DNA of 57,791 nucleotides from Planctomycetota bacterium. Its GTDB lineage: Bacteria; Planctomycetota; Phycisphaerae; Phycisphaerales; Phycisphaeraceae. Positions 17,041 to 26,627 of the stretch are shown piece by piece (position 1 is the first letter of the stretch; each line of letters begins with the position of its first letter). The stretch spans positions 1 to 57,791 of the forward strand of contig JAJRXX010000032.1 in NCBI GenBank assembly GCA_024276075.1, in the 5' to 3' direction. The notes under the pieces are model-generated. The model made no database searches, was not told the DNA's origin, and saw nothing but the letters and a program-made list of their open reading frames with translations. Both the position numbers and the translations under genes were made by a program.

Positions 17041-19230
17041 TCAACGAGCGTGCCGTGATGTGAGCCAACGCAGCTCGTGCATTTTCATTAGCCTTGCGCC
17101 GACGAAGACGATACCCATTCCCAGCACGACCATCACGAGAAGTTGGGCTGCTGCACCCGTGCGAGACACCGTCAGCGGGTTGTACGCCCAGACGATGGGC
17201 GTCAAGGCGATCGTCATCGCGGCGGTGAGTATCGACGACCTCACCCACGATTGGCGCACGGTTGTCCCAATGGGTGTGGTTACGTATCGGCTGATTAGTC
17301 GTAGCAGCAGCACGGCTTGTATGGACGAGCTGATCGCTGTCGACCACGCCAGCGCCGCCACGCCCAACCACCACACCAGGGTCAGGTTTAACACAAGATT
17401 TACGGCTGTCATAGCAGTGCAGACGATCAGCGGTGTGCGTGAGTCGCCCAGCGCGTAGTACGCCCGTGTGAGCACGTGCGTCATGGCGTATGCCCACACC
17501 GCGGCACCGTAGCCCGCGAGGATCATCGCCACCCGTGCGGAGTCTTCGATTGTGAACTCGTAGCGCTCAAAGATCACGCGTACCAGCGGTACTCTTACCA
17601 GGATCAGCCCGACACTTGCGGGTAGGCCGACGAAGATTGTCAGCTGTAAGCCTTGTTGGAGTATCGTGCGGAATTCGTCGAGCCCGCTGCCTATGGTCCC
17701 GTTGCTAGCCCCTTTGGACGCTGGCCCGTCGGCATGATGCACCGCTGCTGCGTGTGCCAGTGCAGGGAAGATCGCGGTCGCCAGGGCAATCCCGAAGACA
17801 CCCAGGGGGAACTGATATAGCCGTTGTGCGAATTGTAAGCCGGTCACAGCGCCCTGACGCACCGGGTAGGCGAGTTCCCATCCGAAGATCGACAGCATTA
17901 CGTTGCCACCGGCTTTGGGTGATAGTACCCACGCGATCAGGCTGTCGAGCAGCGTGTTGAATTGAAACACCGCCAGGCCCAGCACCATCGGGACCATGGT
18001 CCAGAGCATCTTGCGAAATGGGGTGCCGACACCGCTGAGGCGTAGTGTGAAGGGCGTCTCACGGTGGGCTGCTACTGCTTGCCACGCGAGTTGGAACAGG
18101 CCCGCCACCAGTACCGCCGTTGCCACGATCGTGATCCCGTTGTGGACATCCGCGCCGGAGCTGTTTAGACCTGCACCCAGCAGTGCTGCGCCGATCATCG
18201 CGATATTTAGTAGTACCGGCGCCGCGGCGGGCGGTCCGAACCGCTTGTGCACCTGAAGCACGCCTCCGAGCAGCGCTACCCCACAGATCATGGGCATGTA
18301 AGGCAGCATGATCATGGTTAGTCGGATCGCCAGGTGTGTGTCGGCGGACCAGTCGCTGCTACCCAGCAGTGCCGTCAACACGAACTCACCTATCACCGTC
18401 ACGGCGCCGAGCACGACGAGCAGCACCGAGACGGACACCCACGCCAGTCGTCTGGCCTTGGCTGGATCGTCACGCAGCAGCCCGGTGTAGGCGGGTATAA
18501 ACGCGGCTGTCATCGCGCCCTCGCCGAAGAGTCGTCGGAACAGGTTCGGCACGACAAACGCGAGCCAAAAGGCGTCGGTGATCGCGGTCATGCCGAAGCA
18601 CGCTGCCAGTACCGCGTCGCGTGCCAACCCCAGCACACGTGACGCCAGCGTTAACCCACTGACCAGCTTCGCGTGGTCCACGAATGCGAGCGGGCTTTGG
18701 TTATGAGTCGTTTTTGCGGGTTTTGATTTTGCATCGACCGGCTGCGCGCTTACTTCAGTCGTACCATTTTCGTTACCCTCGTTACCCCCCGGCATACCTT
18801 CGTCGCACGCCACCCGCCAGCGCCAGACTACAGCCATGACCAGCCCGATGCCTAGCAGGTTTGCCAGTATGTCGCTGGCGGATACCTCCCTACCCACGAA
18901 GCTCTGCGTCAGCTCATCAAATATCGAATACACCACGGCGACAAACGTGCCGATTATCACATGGTGACGCATGCTGACAGCGCGGCTAGGCAGGCGTGCA
19001 AAGATTAGTAGCAACGCCAAGCACGAAAACGCGCCGACATGCAAGAGCTTGTCGAGTTGGATGGGGCCAACGATGTCGGGGTTAGCGATTTTGAGGTATG
19101 GCCAGTGCGTGAGCAGCGCCAAGGTCGGCCAGTAGACCGCTAGCGTTTTACGCGACCAGCGGTCGAGCAGCTTTTCCAACACGCTGGTAGCAGGGGACGG
19201 TTGGTCGATATGGGTGGGCCCTTGGGGCAT
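17041..19230 (-). CDS. murJ: VanZ-like domain fused to MurJ lipid II flippase
   Basis: 729 residues; MurJ alone is about 510. Residues about 30-145 are a VanZ-like membrane domain with its two hallmark motifs, LDKLLHVGAFSCLALLLIF and FDELTQSFVGREVSASDILA. After a charged linker (about 148-185), MurJ begins at LVSGLTLASRVLGLARDAVL (about 189) and continues with FVVPNLFRRLFGEGAMTAAF and the other conserved helices to the end. MurJ flips lipid II across the inner membrane for peptidoglycan assembly. VanZ-like proteins are linked to teicoplanin resistance or envelope processes, with unclear chemistry. Both are inner-membrane proteins. A TATAAA hexamer six bases before the ATG and a conserved palindrome precede the start. 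Downstream is the deaminase gene. Confidence 0.88.
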   Translation of the reverse strand: MPQGPTHIDQPSPATSVLEKLLDRWSRKTLAVYWPTLALLTHWPYLKIANPDIVGPIQLDKLLHVGAFSCLALLLIFARLPSRAVSMRHHVIIGTFVAVVYSIFDELTQSFVGREVSASDILANLLGIGLVMAVVWRWRVACDEGMPGGNEGNENGTTEVSAQPVDAKSKPAKTTHNQSPLAFVDHAKLVSGLTLASRVLGLARDAVLAACFGMTAITDAFWLAFVVPNLFRRLFGEGAMTAAFIPAYTGLLRDDPAKARRLAWVSVSVLLVVLGAVTVIGEFVLTALLGSSDWSADTHLAIRLTMIMLPYMPMICGVALLGGVLQVHKRFGPPAAAPVLLNIAMIGAALLGAGLNSSGADVHNGITIVATAVLVAGLFQLAWQAVAAHRETPFTLRLSGVGTPFRKMLWTMVPMVLGLAVFQFNTLLDSLIAWVLSPKAGGNVMLSIFGWELAYPVRQGAVTGLQFAQRLYQFPLGVFGIALATAIFPALAHAAAVHHADGPASKGASNGTIGSGLDEFRTILQQGLQLTIFVGLPASVGLILVRVPLVRVIFERYEFTIEDSARVAMILAGYGAAVWAYAMTHVLTRAYYALGDSRTPLIVCTAMTAVNLVLNLTLVWWLGVAALAWSTAISSSIQAVLLLRLISRYVTTPIGTTVRQSWVRSSILTAAMTIALTPIVWAYNPLTVSRTGAAAQLLVMVVLGMGIVFVGARLMKMHELRWLTSRHAR

Positions 19231-19239
19231 CAGCGGTTT

Positions 19240-19255
19240 ATACGCATCCGCGTAT
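19240..19255 (-). promoter_or_regulatory. ATACGC/GCGTAT palindrome directly upstream of murJ
   Basis: On the minus strand GTCAAAACATACGCGGATGC continues GTAT and ends ten bases before the ATG. About 34 of 40 bases match the region upstream of parA. Either an operator/promoter shared by the two genes or a short repeat. Confidence 0.5.
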
Positions 19256-19411
19256 GTTTTGACTGCGTCGTATTAGACATAAGTGCTTGAACCGGTTTCA
19301 TAAATCCCCTCCCTGTCAGCAACATTATGCATCAAGCGGCGGCTCGGTGATCTGCTCTACGCTATGTCCGGGCGGGCCCGGACATACAGAAACTGGACAG
19401 CGACAAATGCG

Positions 19412-20467
19412 TTACGAGCCTTTGCGTGCGTAGTGGTCCGCGACGGCCTGTGCCAGGCGTCCGTAGTCGCCCGCGCCGGGGCAGCCGGGTGCGTAGTCGA
19501 AGATCGTCTTGCCGAAGCTGGGGCATTCTGCGAGCTTGATGTTGCGTCGTATGGGCGGGTCGAACACCACGGCGTCACGCCACGGCAGGTCCTGGTCCCG
19601 CGCGCCGGTCAAAAACGACTGCAGATCGGATATCACCTCGCTGGCCAAGATCGTCTGAGACTCGTGCATGCACAGGATAATCCCCGCGACGATGAGGTCC
19701 GGGTTTACCGATTGTTTGACCAGGGTGATGGTTTCGAGCAGCTTGCTTAGGCCTTGCAACGCCAAAAAGTGGGCCTGCATCGGCACGATTACCTCATGCG
19801 CCAGAGTCAACGCGTTGAGCGTCAATAGCCCCAGACTCGGTGGGCAATCGATGAGTACAAAGTCAAACGGCTCGCCGCCTTGCTCACACCCGATTAGCAA
19901 TGAGTCGCACTTATCTTTTAATACACGCTGCGCCTGTCCCGATGCGGCTAGAGACGCGAGCTCGGGCTCCACACCGGCGAGGTTGACTTCCGCGGGCAGC
20001 AGCACAAGGTTTGCGCCTACCTCCTGGGCGATCGTCGCGGCGGGTAGGCTGGAGTCGGTTAGCAGGTTGTAGATGCTCTTTTCGAGGCTATCGGGCTCGA
20101 TGCCCATGTGCAGCGTGAGGTGTGCTTGCGGGTCGAGGTCGACCAGCAGCACGCGCTTACCCATTCGTGCCAGAGCGGTGCCCAAGGTGGCTGTCGTGGT
20201 GGTCTTGCCTACGCCGCCTTTTTGGTTGACCAGCGCGATTCGCCGTGTCTGCTCGTGTTCTCCTTTTTTTGCCCCGAATGTGGAATCAGATTTAGACCCG
20301 CGTGCAGGACCGGGCGCCTGATCGCGGTTGGGGATTACGATTTGGCCGGGTGCCGGGTGGTTCGGTTGCTGCACGGGTACTTGTGGCGATGGTTGATCGC
20401 TGGCGTTGGGGTCGGCGGTCTGTACCGCGGTCGTTTCGTGGGTGGTATGGGGGTCTGGAGCGGTCAA
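19412..20467 (-). CDS. ParA/Soj-family ATPase
   Basis: 351 residues starting at TTG, chosen because AAGGAGG stands eight bases before it. The first ~75 residues are Pro/Gln-rich and look disordered. The ATPase begins RRIALVNQKGGVGKTTTTAT (about 78-97), with the deviant Walker A KGGVGKTT. VLLVDLDPQAHLTLHMG and FVLIDCPPSLGLLTLNAL are Walker A' and B. ParA proteins move chromosomes, plasmids or large protein cargo in the cytoplasm by patterned ATP-dependent DNA binding. No parB or parS is visible, so it could be an orphan ParA acting on another cargo. It shares a 40-bp upstream segment with murJ. Confidence 0.87.
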   Translation of the reverse strand: MTAPDPHTTHETTAVQTADPNASDQPSPQVPVQQPNHPAPGQIVIPNRDQAPGPARGSKSDSTFGAKKGEHEQTRRIALVNQKGGVGKTTTTATLGTALARMGKRVLLVDLDPQAHLTLHMGIEPDSLEKSIYNLLTDSSLPAATIAQEVGANLVLLPAEVNLAGVEPELASLAASGQAQRVLKDKCDSLLIGCEQGGEPFDFVLIDCPPSLGLLTLNALTLAHEVIVPMQAHFLALQGLSKLLETITLVKQSVNPDLIVAGIILCMHESQTILASEVISDLQSFLTGARDQDLPWRDAVVFDPPIRRNIKLAECPSFGKTIFDYAPGCPGAGDYGRLAQAVADHYARKGS

Positions 20468-20503
20468 AGCGGACGCCTCCTTGCGTCGTCATGGTCAGCG
20501 ATG

Positions 20504-20519
20504 ATACGCATCCGCGTAT
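20504..20519 (-). promoter_or_regulatory. ATACGC/GCGTAT palindrome upstream of parA
   Basis: On the minus strand GGTCAAAACATACGCGGATG continues CGTATCA, ending 37 bases before the TTG start. Near-identical to the murJ upstream segment and to 6074-6089. Confidence 0.5.
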
Positions 20520-20730
20520 GTTTTGACCGCATCGTGTATGCACAAGTGTTGTGACAACGGTTCGCACGTACACGGGTCATACGGTAATACCTACGGGGAT
20601 TGGTACGTCAATTCCGCCGCAGTATACGAGATTTAACCGCTTGTCACTCCAAGTTGACTACCGACGCGCGCTGACTTGGCAAGGTGACACCACCTCACTA
20701 TCCTGCACCCTCATTGGACTGAGATTTTAA

Positions 20731-22227
<1,497 letters not shown>

Positions 22228-22230
<3 letters not shown>

Positions 22231-22308
22231 ATTTTTCGCAGCAAAGAAGCTCGCTCCCTGACGGTCGCGGCTCGTTGTAGACACTACACGTGGATTGAGA
22301 ACGTTCTA
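22228..22308 (+). repeat. Core-bearing repeat starting at the atpD stop codon
   Basis: TAAATTTTTCGCAGCAAAGA matches, with a ~10-base gap, the lead-in at 23606 and 44369 (ATTTTCGTGCTTCAAT then CAGCAAAGAA). The core CTGACGGTCGCGGCTCGT follows at 22258-22275. It ends at CTA, shared with the next element. Confidence 0.6.
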
Positions 22309-22431
22309 GAGTAACTGGCGTCAATATTCTCCATCTTGATTGGATCGCAGGTGTAACAGACATCTGCATTTCACGGCTTGCAAGCAAGCCGTGCCACCCG
22401 GTCAATGGAGAGTAATCACGCAAAGTGATCC
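22307..22431 (+). repeat. Family A palindromic element
   Basis: Left end TAGAGTAACTGGCGTCAATA, a perfect hairpin at 22372-22393 (arms CACGGCTTGC / GCAAGCCGTG) followed by CCACCC, and a right end inverted to the left one (ATGGAGAGTAATCACGC). About 125 bp, the same size and order as 34344-34470. Confidence 0.75.
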
Positions 22432-22459
22432 AGCGACGAGTGAACACGCTTGCGGTACG

Positions 22460-23416
22460 TCAGCTCGGTCGGTTGCGGTCTTTCGCCATTTTGTCGAGTG
22501 CTTGGCTTAGTGTGAGCGGTTTTCGTTTTAGTGCGGACCATAGCTTTGTGCTATCGAGCGATACGTCTCTTGCGCGCGGCGCGGGATAGGTCGAATCCGC
22601 CAAGCGGACCGATCGGATCAACCCTTCGTCGAGTTTAAAGGCTTTGCATACCGCTTTTCCAATGGCGACTCGGCTAAGCTGTGTCTGGCTGCCCGCGTGC
22701 CACAAGCCTGTTTCGCCACGCGACGCGATTTCTATCATGGCGTCACACAGATCGTCCACAAAGATCGGCGTGCGTACTTCATCTTCAAACAGCGTCAATG
22801 TCTCTCCTGCTGTCAGCGTGTCGAGCATCCACGCGAGGAAACTACCCTTGTGCGTGCTGCGCGGGCCGAATACCAGGGACGTTCGGATAACCGATCCGCG
22901 TGGGAATGCCAACACGGGCTGTTCAGCTTCGAGCTTGAGGCAGCCGTATGCGGATACCGGCCCGGTGGGATCGGATTCGATATATGGCGCGTGCTCACCG
23001 TCGAAGACCAAGTCGGTTGATAGTGCGACGAGCAAGGCGTCGGGTGTCGTGTCGGTCAAAGCGTTTGTTAGATTTTGCGTGGCGTCGACGATGTGGGTGC
23101 GTGCTGTCTGTGGGTGTTGCTGACAATTTGATACATTTGTTTGGGCGGCGCAATGGAACACGATCGACGGGCGCACGTCATTTAAGAGGTGCTGCACGGC
23201 TTGTGCGTCACGCAGGTCTGTCTGGACGACCGTTCTTCCCGGCACCGTTAGCGAGCGAGACAAACCTGTGCCGACTACATGCGCGTCGGCGTCGGCTAAT
23301 CGCCGCAACAGGTGCTCACCGACGAATCCCGTCGCCCCGGTGATCAGGATCGGGCCTTGTGTTTTCGGGTCAGTCATGACGGTGGCTTTTCTACGTGACG
23401 CGGGATTATGAAACAA
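22460..23416 (-). CDS. RmlD-like NAD(P)-dependent sugar-nucleotide reductase (extended SDR)
   Basis: 318 residues. A Rossmann fold opens ILITGATGFVGEHLLRRLAD (GxxGxxG, about 22-41). The catalytic Tyr-Lys pair is YGCLKLEAE (about 155), with upstream LSTDLVFDGEHAPY, a pattern typical of dTDP-4-dehydrorhamnose reductases (STDYVFDG). It probably reduces a 4-keto nucleotide sugar for surface polysaccharide. The rmlA/B/C genes are not nearby, so the substrate is unproved and the enzyme may be a different SDR of the RfbD group. It is flanked by repeat-rich gaps on both sides. Confidence 0.8.
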   Translation of the reverse strand: MFHNPASRRKATVMTDPKTQGPILITGATGFVGEHLLRRLADADAHVVGTGLSRSLTVPGRTVVQTDLRDAQAVQHLLNDVRPSIVFHCAAQTNVSNCQQHPQTARTHIVDATQNLTNALTDTTPDALLVALSTDLVFDGEHAPYIESDPTGPVSAYGCLKLEAEQPVLAFPRGSVIRTSLVFGPRSTHKGSFLAWMLDTLTAGETLTLFEDEVRTPIFVDDLCDAMIEIASRGETGLWHAGSQTQLSRVAIGKAVCKAFKLDEGLIRSVRLADSTYPAPRARDVSLDSTKLWSALKRKPLTLSQALDKMAKDRNRPS

Positions 23417-23457
23417 GTAGCCGGTTTGTCGTAAGGGCGTTTAAGAGCGTTCTTATA

Positions 23458-23594
23458 TAGAACTCATCCCAAAACCCAAACAATAGACCACCGACAGATG
23501 ATCCACCGGTGTAAACCCTCGTCATTTACACTGGCTGACAAGCAGCCAGTGGCACCCGATTCAACCCCCATTGGGGGTTTGGGGATGGGTTCTA
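23458..23594 (+). repeat. Palindromic element with divergent termini and a compensated hairpin
   Basis: Left end TAGAACTCATCCCAAAACCC pairs with the right end GGGTTTGGGGATGGGTTCTA (17 of 20). The central hairpin at 23529-23551 has arms CACTGGCTG / CAGCCAGTG, followed by GCACCC. Architecture equals family A but the termini and the stem sequence differ. Confidence 0.75.
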
Positions 23595-23601
23595 CACATT
23601 C

Positions 23602-23665
23602 CAATTAATTTTCGTGCTTCAATTTCAGCAAAGAAACCCGCTCCCTCACGGTCGCGGCTCGTTGT
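23602..23665 (+). repeat. Core-bearing repeat next to the metalloprotease gene
   Basis: Lead-in TTAATTTTCGTGCTTCAATT, then CAGCAAAGAAACCC and the core variant CTCACGGTCGCGGCTCGT. Similar lead-ins occur at 22228 and 44369. Confidence 0.65.
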
Positions 23666-23694
23666 GTACGCGCAAGGATTAAAAGGAATGCGTG

Positions 23695-24903
23695 TTAGTA
23701 GGTACGGCTATCTAAAAGTGAAAAAGGGTATCGGTTATCGGGGTCGTTTGATAATGAAAAGCCAAGGTCGCTGTACGGTTGTCGCACGGTTACGAGGCAC
23801 ATACGGCGTCTGGTGGCGTACACGCCCAGCACCATCATGCCCACGAGTCCCAGGAACGCTGGCTCGGGAGCGCCCCCGACCGCGGCGGATAGGTTCCACC
23901 CGATCACGTCGAACGCTCGCTGATCGTTTGCGGAGATCGCAAGCAGTTCGCCCGGCGCGGCGGTGGGGTCCATGATGCCGATTCCGAGGTTGTCCTTGAA
24001 GTGGCTGGCCTGCTGCGTGTCCCCGAAGTTTGTCCCGGTGGCAAAGCTTACGGATTTCGTGGTTCCGCCGTCGAATGAAAGGAACTTGTCGGTGGTGTTG
24101 GCTGTCCAGTCGATGACGCCCACGCCCTGCGCTCGGCTGACCGTGGAGAAGCGGAACAGGTCGAGAGTGCTGACCCAAGTGAATGCGCTATCGGGGAACG
24201 GTCCGCCTGAGGGAGGCGAATTACCGTCGAGGGTATCCACGCCGCTGGTGAAGCCCAGTGCGTGCCCGATCTCGTGTGCCGCGACACCCACGAAGTCGAA
24301 TGCCCCGGGTGTGATGCCGTCGCTTCGGTCGAAGTCCCAGGTGAACTGATCGCTAAAAGTGATATCGGCGTCTCTTGCGGCGTCGGCTGCTGCTAGGAGT
24401 CCTAATGCTTTGGCGTTTGAGCGTGCCATGCGGATGGTTGTGTTGTTGGTGTCGCCGTCGTTGTCGAGATAGGGCGTGGCGTTGCCCGAGCCGAAGGGGC
24501 TGTCGCTGGTCCGATTGATCATGAGGCTAAACGCGGAGCCGCTCTGTAGGGCGCTGGCCGTGGCGGTGTCGTCTCCTGACGTCGCGTCGGTGACCAGAGC
24601 GCTGCGTGTGGCGGAGTAAGTAAACGTGGCTCGGTCCGACGACGCGCCCCCTAGGATGCCGGGTCCGAGCGTCGCAAACGCGATGTCAAAATTGACCGTC
24701 ACGCTATCAGTAAGGATCGCTGACCAGAGTGCAGCGGCGGCGTTGAAGCCTTGCGTGACGTTTGCGGGTGTTCCGCCGGCGGGGTTGAAGTTAAACGTGA
24801 GTGCATTGGCCGAAGCGCACAAGGCTGCGGTGACCCCGCACGCCATCGCTGTCCATGTTGGCTGCTTCAAGCGGTAGGATGTGAGCGCTTTGTCATATCC
24901 CAC
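23695..24903 (-). CDS. Secreted zinc metalloprotease-like protein with PEP-CTERM tail
   Basis: The start is ambiguous. GTG at 24903 follows a purine-rich GAGGAAGG stretch; a longer GTG start lies at 24930 and ATG at 24846. The signal peptide hydrophobic run is MACGVTAALCASANA. The zinc site is VAAHEIGHALGFTSG (HExxHxxG, about two-fifths of the way along), in a fold I recognise as the NF038122 type of planctomycete metalloprotease. The end has EPAFLGLVGMMVLGVYATRR, a PEP-CTERM sorting signal (PEP variant APEPAF, TM, basic cluster). Unusually, about 35 residues continue after the arginines, where most such proteins stop. Substrate unknown; location probably cell surface or outside. Confidence 0.8.
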   Translation of the reverse strand: MGYDKALTSYRLKQPTWTAMACGVTAALCASANALTFNFNPAGGTPANVTQGFNAAAALWSAILTDSVTVNFDIAFATLGPGILGGASSDRATFTYSATRSALVTDATSGDDTATASALQSGSAFSLMINRTSDSPFGSGNATPYLDNDGDTNNTTIRMARSNAKALGLLAAADAARDADITFSDQFTWDFDRSDGITPGAFDFVGVAAHEIGHALGFTSGVDTLDGNSPPSGGPFPDSAFTWVSTLDLFRFSTVSRAQGVGVIDWTANTTDKFLSFDGGTTKSVSFATGTNFGDTQQASHFKDNLGIGIMDPTAAPGELLAISANDQRAFDVIGWNLSAAVGGAPEPAFLGLVGMMVLGVYATRRRMCLVTVRQPYSDLGFSLSNDPDNRYPFSLLDSRTY

Positions 24904-24930
24904 TGCCCGGCCCCCCCCTTCCTCACACAC

Positions 24931-25371
24931 AAAGGTACGTCTGCTATGACGGTTTTGAGTACGTGTTTAATATGGATTCAGATTTAGTTGGTGTGTATTG
25001 AGGATTAAAAAACAAAACCTGCTGCCTGACGGTTGCGGCTCGTTACGATGGTGCATGAATTTATCTGAATCCGTTTAAGTCCAATAATATTTGTCGATAC
25101 GATCGCTACAGACGGCATAAGCCACGTAGCCATTAGAGTCGTATCGAGCGTGGATATAGGTTACTTTAGAGTAATTTGGCTGGCTAAAAGGGTGTTTTGC
25201 GTCGGTTAGTTGAGCGTCAAAACCGGAAGTCGCGGAGGTTTTTTACAACAAGCCCAGCAAAAATAGGTTGTTACAGCTATTTTTTGTGCTATGATTCTTT
25301 ACGGCATTATCTATGATAATGTCGATTCATATCAAGTAGCGGTATCGTGCATGTCTGCGAAAGGGAGTCGA
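24931..25371. other. Intergenic region between metalloprotease and GH16 genes
   Basis: Besides the element at 24968-25078 it holds a possible GH16 promoter: TTGTTA, 16 bases, then TATGAT at about 25288-25293. Nothing else is recognised. Confidence 0.5.
24968..25078 (+). repeat. Core-bearing element with GGATTCAGAT inverted termini
   Basis: Left TAATATGGATTCAGATTTAG and right ATTTATCTGAATCCGTTTA are inverted over about 15 bases. The core variant CTGACGGTTGCGGCTCGT lies at 25026-25043. Another set of termini around the same core. Confidence 0.6.
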
Positions 25372-26151
25372 TTGAAAAAGCATCTCGTTTTAGCCGCGGT
25401 TTCGACCCTGCTCTTGTCACAGTTATCGTTGGCAAAGACGCTTGAGTGGTCCGGCTATGAGTGGCATGTCAAGACCAGCGAAGAGCCGTTTGGTCCCGGG
25501 CCCAATATGTGGTCGGATGCTGGCGATTCGGTGTGGGTCGACGGGCAAGACCGGTTGCACCTGAAGATCCGCAACATCAACGGCCAATGGCATTGTGCTG
25601 AGGTGATGAGCACCAAGTCGCTCGGCCACGGTCAATACATCTTTTACCTCGACAGCCGTGTCGATAACCTCAACGCCAACATCGCGGCGGGGCTGTTCGT
25701 ACACTCAGATGACCAAAACGAAATCGACATTGAGTTCTCTAAGTGGGGCCAAGAGAGACGGTACACACATCATCAATTTGTTCTTCAGCCACGCATCGAC
25801 GACACCAACCTGCACCGCAGCGATTGGCGAGTGAAAAGCCCACGGTCTACGCACGGGTTTATCTGGTCAAACGACGAGGTGCGGTTTAGAAGCTTTACCG
25901 ATCACGTAATCAAGGGTAAGCGTGCTATCAAGCGGTGGAACTACGCCGGCCCCAATAACCCTGTTCCCAACAATGAGAAAGTGCATATCAACCTTTGGCT
26001 GTACAAAGGCGCTCCGCCCACGGATGGCAGCGAAGCGATACTGGTCGTGAGCAAGTTCATCTTTGTCCCGCTGGCCGACCTGAACCGCAAGAAACAAAAA
26101 GACGCCATGACAGCCATTCCCAAGGTGAACTGGGACTACTTGGATCAATAG
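25372..26151 (+). CDS. Secreted GH16-family glycoside hydrolase
   Basis: 259 residues from TTG at 25372, chosen because AAGGGAG (25361-25367) precedes it and the product then begins as a standard signal peptide, MKKHLVLAAVSTLLLSQLSL. An upstream in-frame ATG lies at 25351. The jelly-roll has the GH16 catalytic motif NEIDIEFSKWG near residue 117, with nucleophile and acid/base Glu around the central Asp. Enzymes of this family cut beta-1,3 or beta-1,3/1,4 glucans, agar, carrageenan or xyloglucan; the substrate cannot be read here. It acts outside the cytoplasm. The TAG stop is the first three bases of a repeat element (TAGAGCGTCC). Confidence 0.85.
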   Translation: MKKHLVLAAVSTLLLSQLSLAKTLEWSGYEWHVKTSEEPFGPGPNMWSDAGDSVWVDGQDRLHLKIRNINGQWHCAEVMSTKSLGHGQYIFYLDSRVDNLNANIAAGLFVHSDDQNEIDIEFSKWGQERRYTHHQFVLQPRIDDTNLHRSDWRVKSPRSTHGFIWSNDEVRFRSFTDHVIKGKRAIKRWNYAGPNNPVPNNEKVHINLWLYKGAPPTDGSEAILVVSKFIFVPLADLNRKKQKDAMTAIPKVNWDYLDQ

Positions 26152-26380
26152 AGCGTCCTCAACGCATCTTCTGTAGCGTTTGGTTACAACAAATCCCCGC
26201 TCCCTGGCGGACGTTATGCACGAACAGAAAAAAGTAGGGTCCGCTGTGCGGACCGCTCCAGTCTGGCCAAACCACACTTGCAAGCAAACCATGGTTGACG
26301 CAAGGGGTTACGAAATTTTGTGCATAATGTCCTGACGGTCGCGGTTCGTTGTGTACGCCGCAGGTCAATTGGCGATGCTT
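26149..26380 (+). repeat. Core-bearing element starting at the GH16 stop, split by an insertion
   Basis: TAGAGCGTCCTCAACGCATC opens it. The core is broken at CCGCTCCCTG (26197-26206) and resumes CCTGACGGTCGCGGTTCGTT (26331-26350); a 124-bp insert lies between. It ends GGCGATGCTTTA, touching the next element. Confidence 0.65.
26207..26330. mobile_element. 124-bp insertion with inverted termini inside a repeat core
   Basis: Near-terminal inverted repeats ACGTTATGCACGAA (26211-26224) and TTTTGTGCATAATGT (26316-26330), 12 of 14 matching. CCTG stands directly before and after it, as a 4-bp target duplication would. A hairpin GGTCCGC-TGT-GCGGACC is at 26238-26254. No ORF. Confidence 0.65.
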
Positions 26381-26609
26381 TAGAGCAACTGGCGTCATTA
26401 GAGCACCTTGCATAAATAATCGCCATGTCAGTTCTGGAGTAGGGCAGGTCATTGACCTGCCTTCTTCTTGGGGAGATGGAGAATAATTACGCAAGTTGCT
26501 CTAATCTTCATTGACCGGGTGGCACGGCTTGCTTGCAAGCCGTGAAATACAGGTGTTTGTTACACCTACTATCCAATCAAAATGGTAAATATTGACGCCA
26601 GTTGCTCTA
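26381..26609 (-). mobile_element. Family A element interrupted by a nested 105-bp element
   Basis: Ends TAGAGCAACTGGCGTCAT and ATTGACGCCAGTTGCTCTA are inverted repeats. The perfect hairpin is at 26523-26544. Removing the insert at 26399-26503 with one TA leaves about 126 bp, the family A length. An equivalent junction without this insert is at 57458-57480. Confidence 0.85.
26399..26503 (+). mobile_element. 105-bp MITE-like element, copy 1, flanked by TA
   Basis: Begins TAGAGCACCTTGCATAA and ends TTACGCAAGTTGCTCTA (inverted). It contains the hairpin GGCAGGTCA/TGACCTGCC. Identical base for base, as far as I can read, to 57687-57791. The outer TA at each end is the target duplication. Confidence 0.88.
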
Positions 26610-26627
26610 GTCTCGCTGGTCCGACGA

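Noticed and set aside
26381-26609. CRISPR-like array in the repeat-rich gaps
   Set aside because: Repeats are not regularly spaced, have inverted ends instead of direct repeats, and no cas genes are present.
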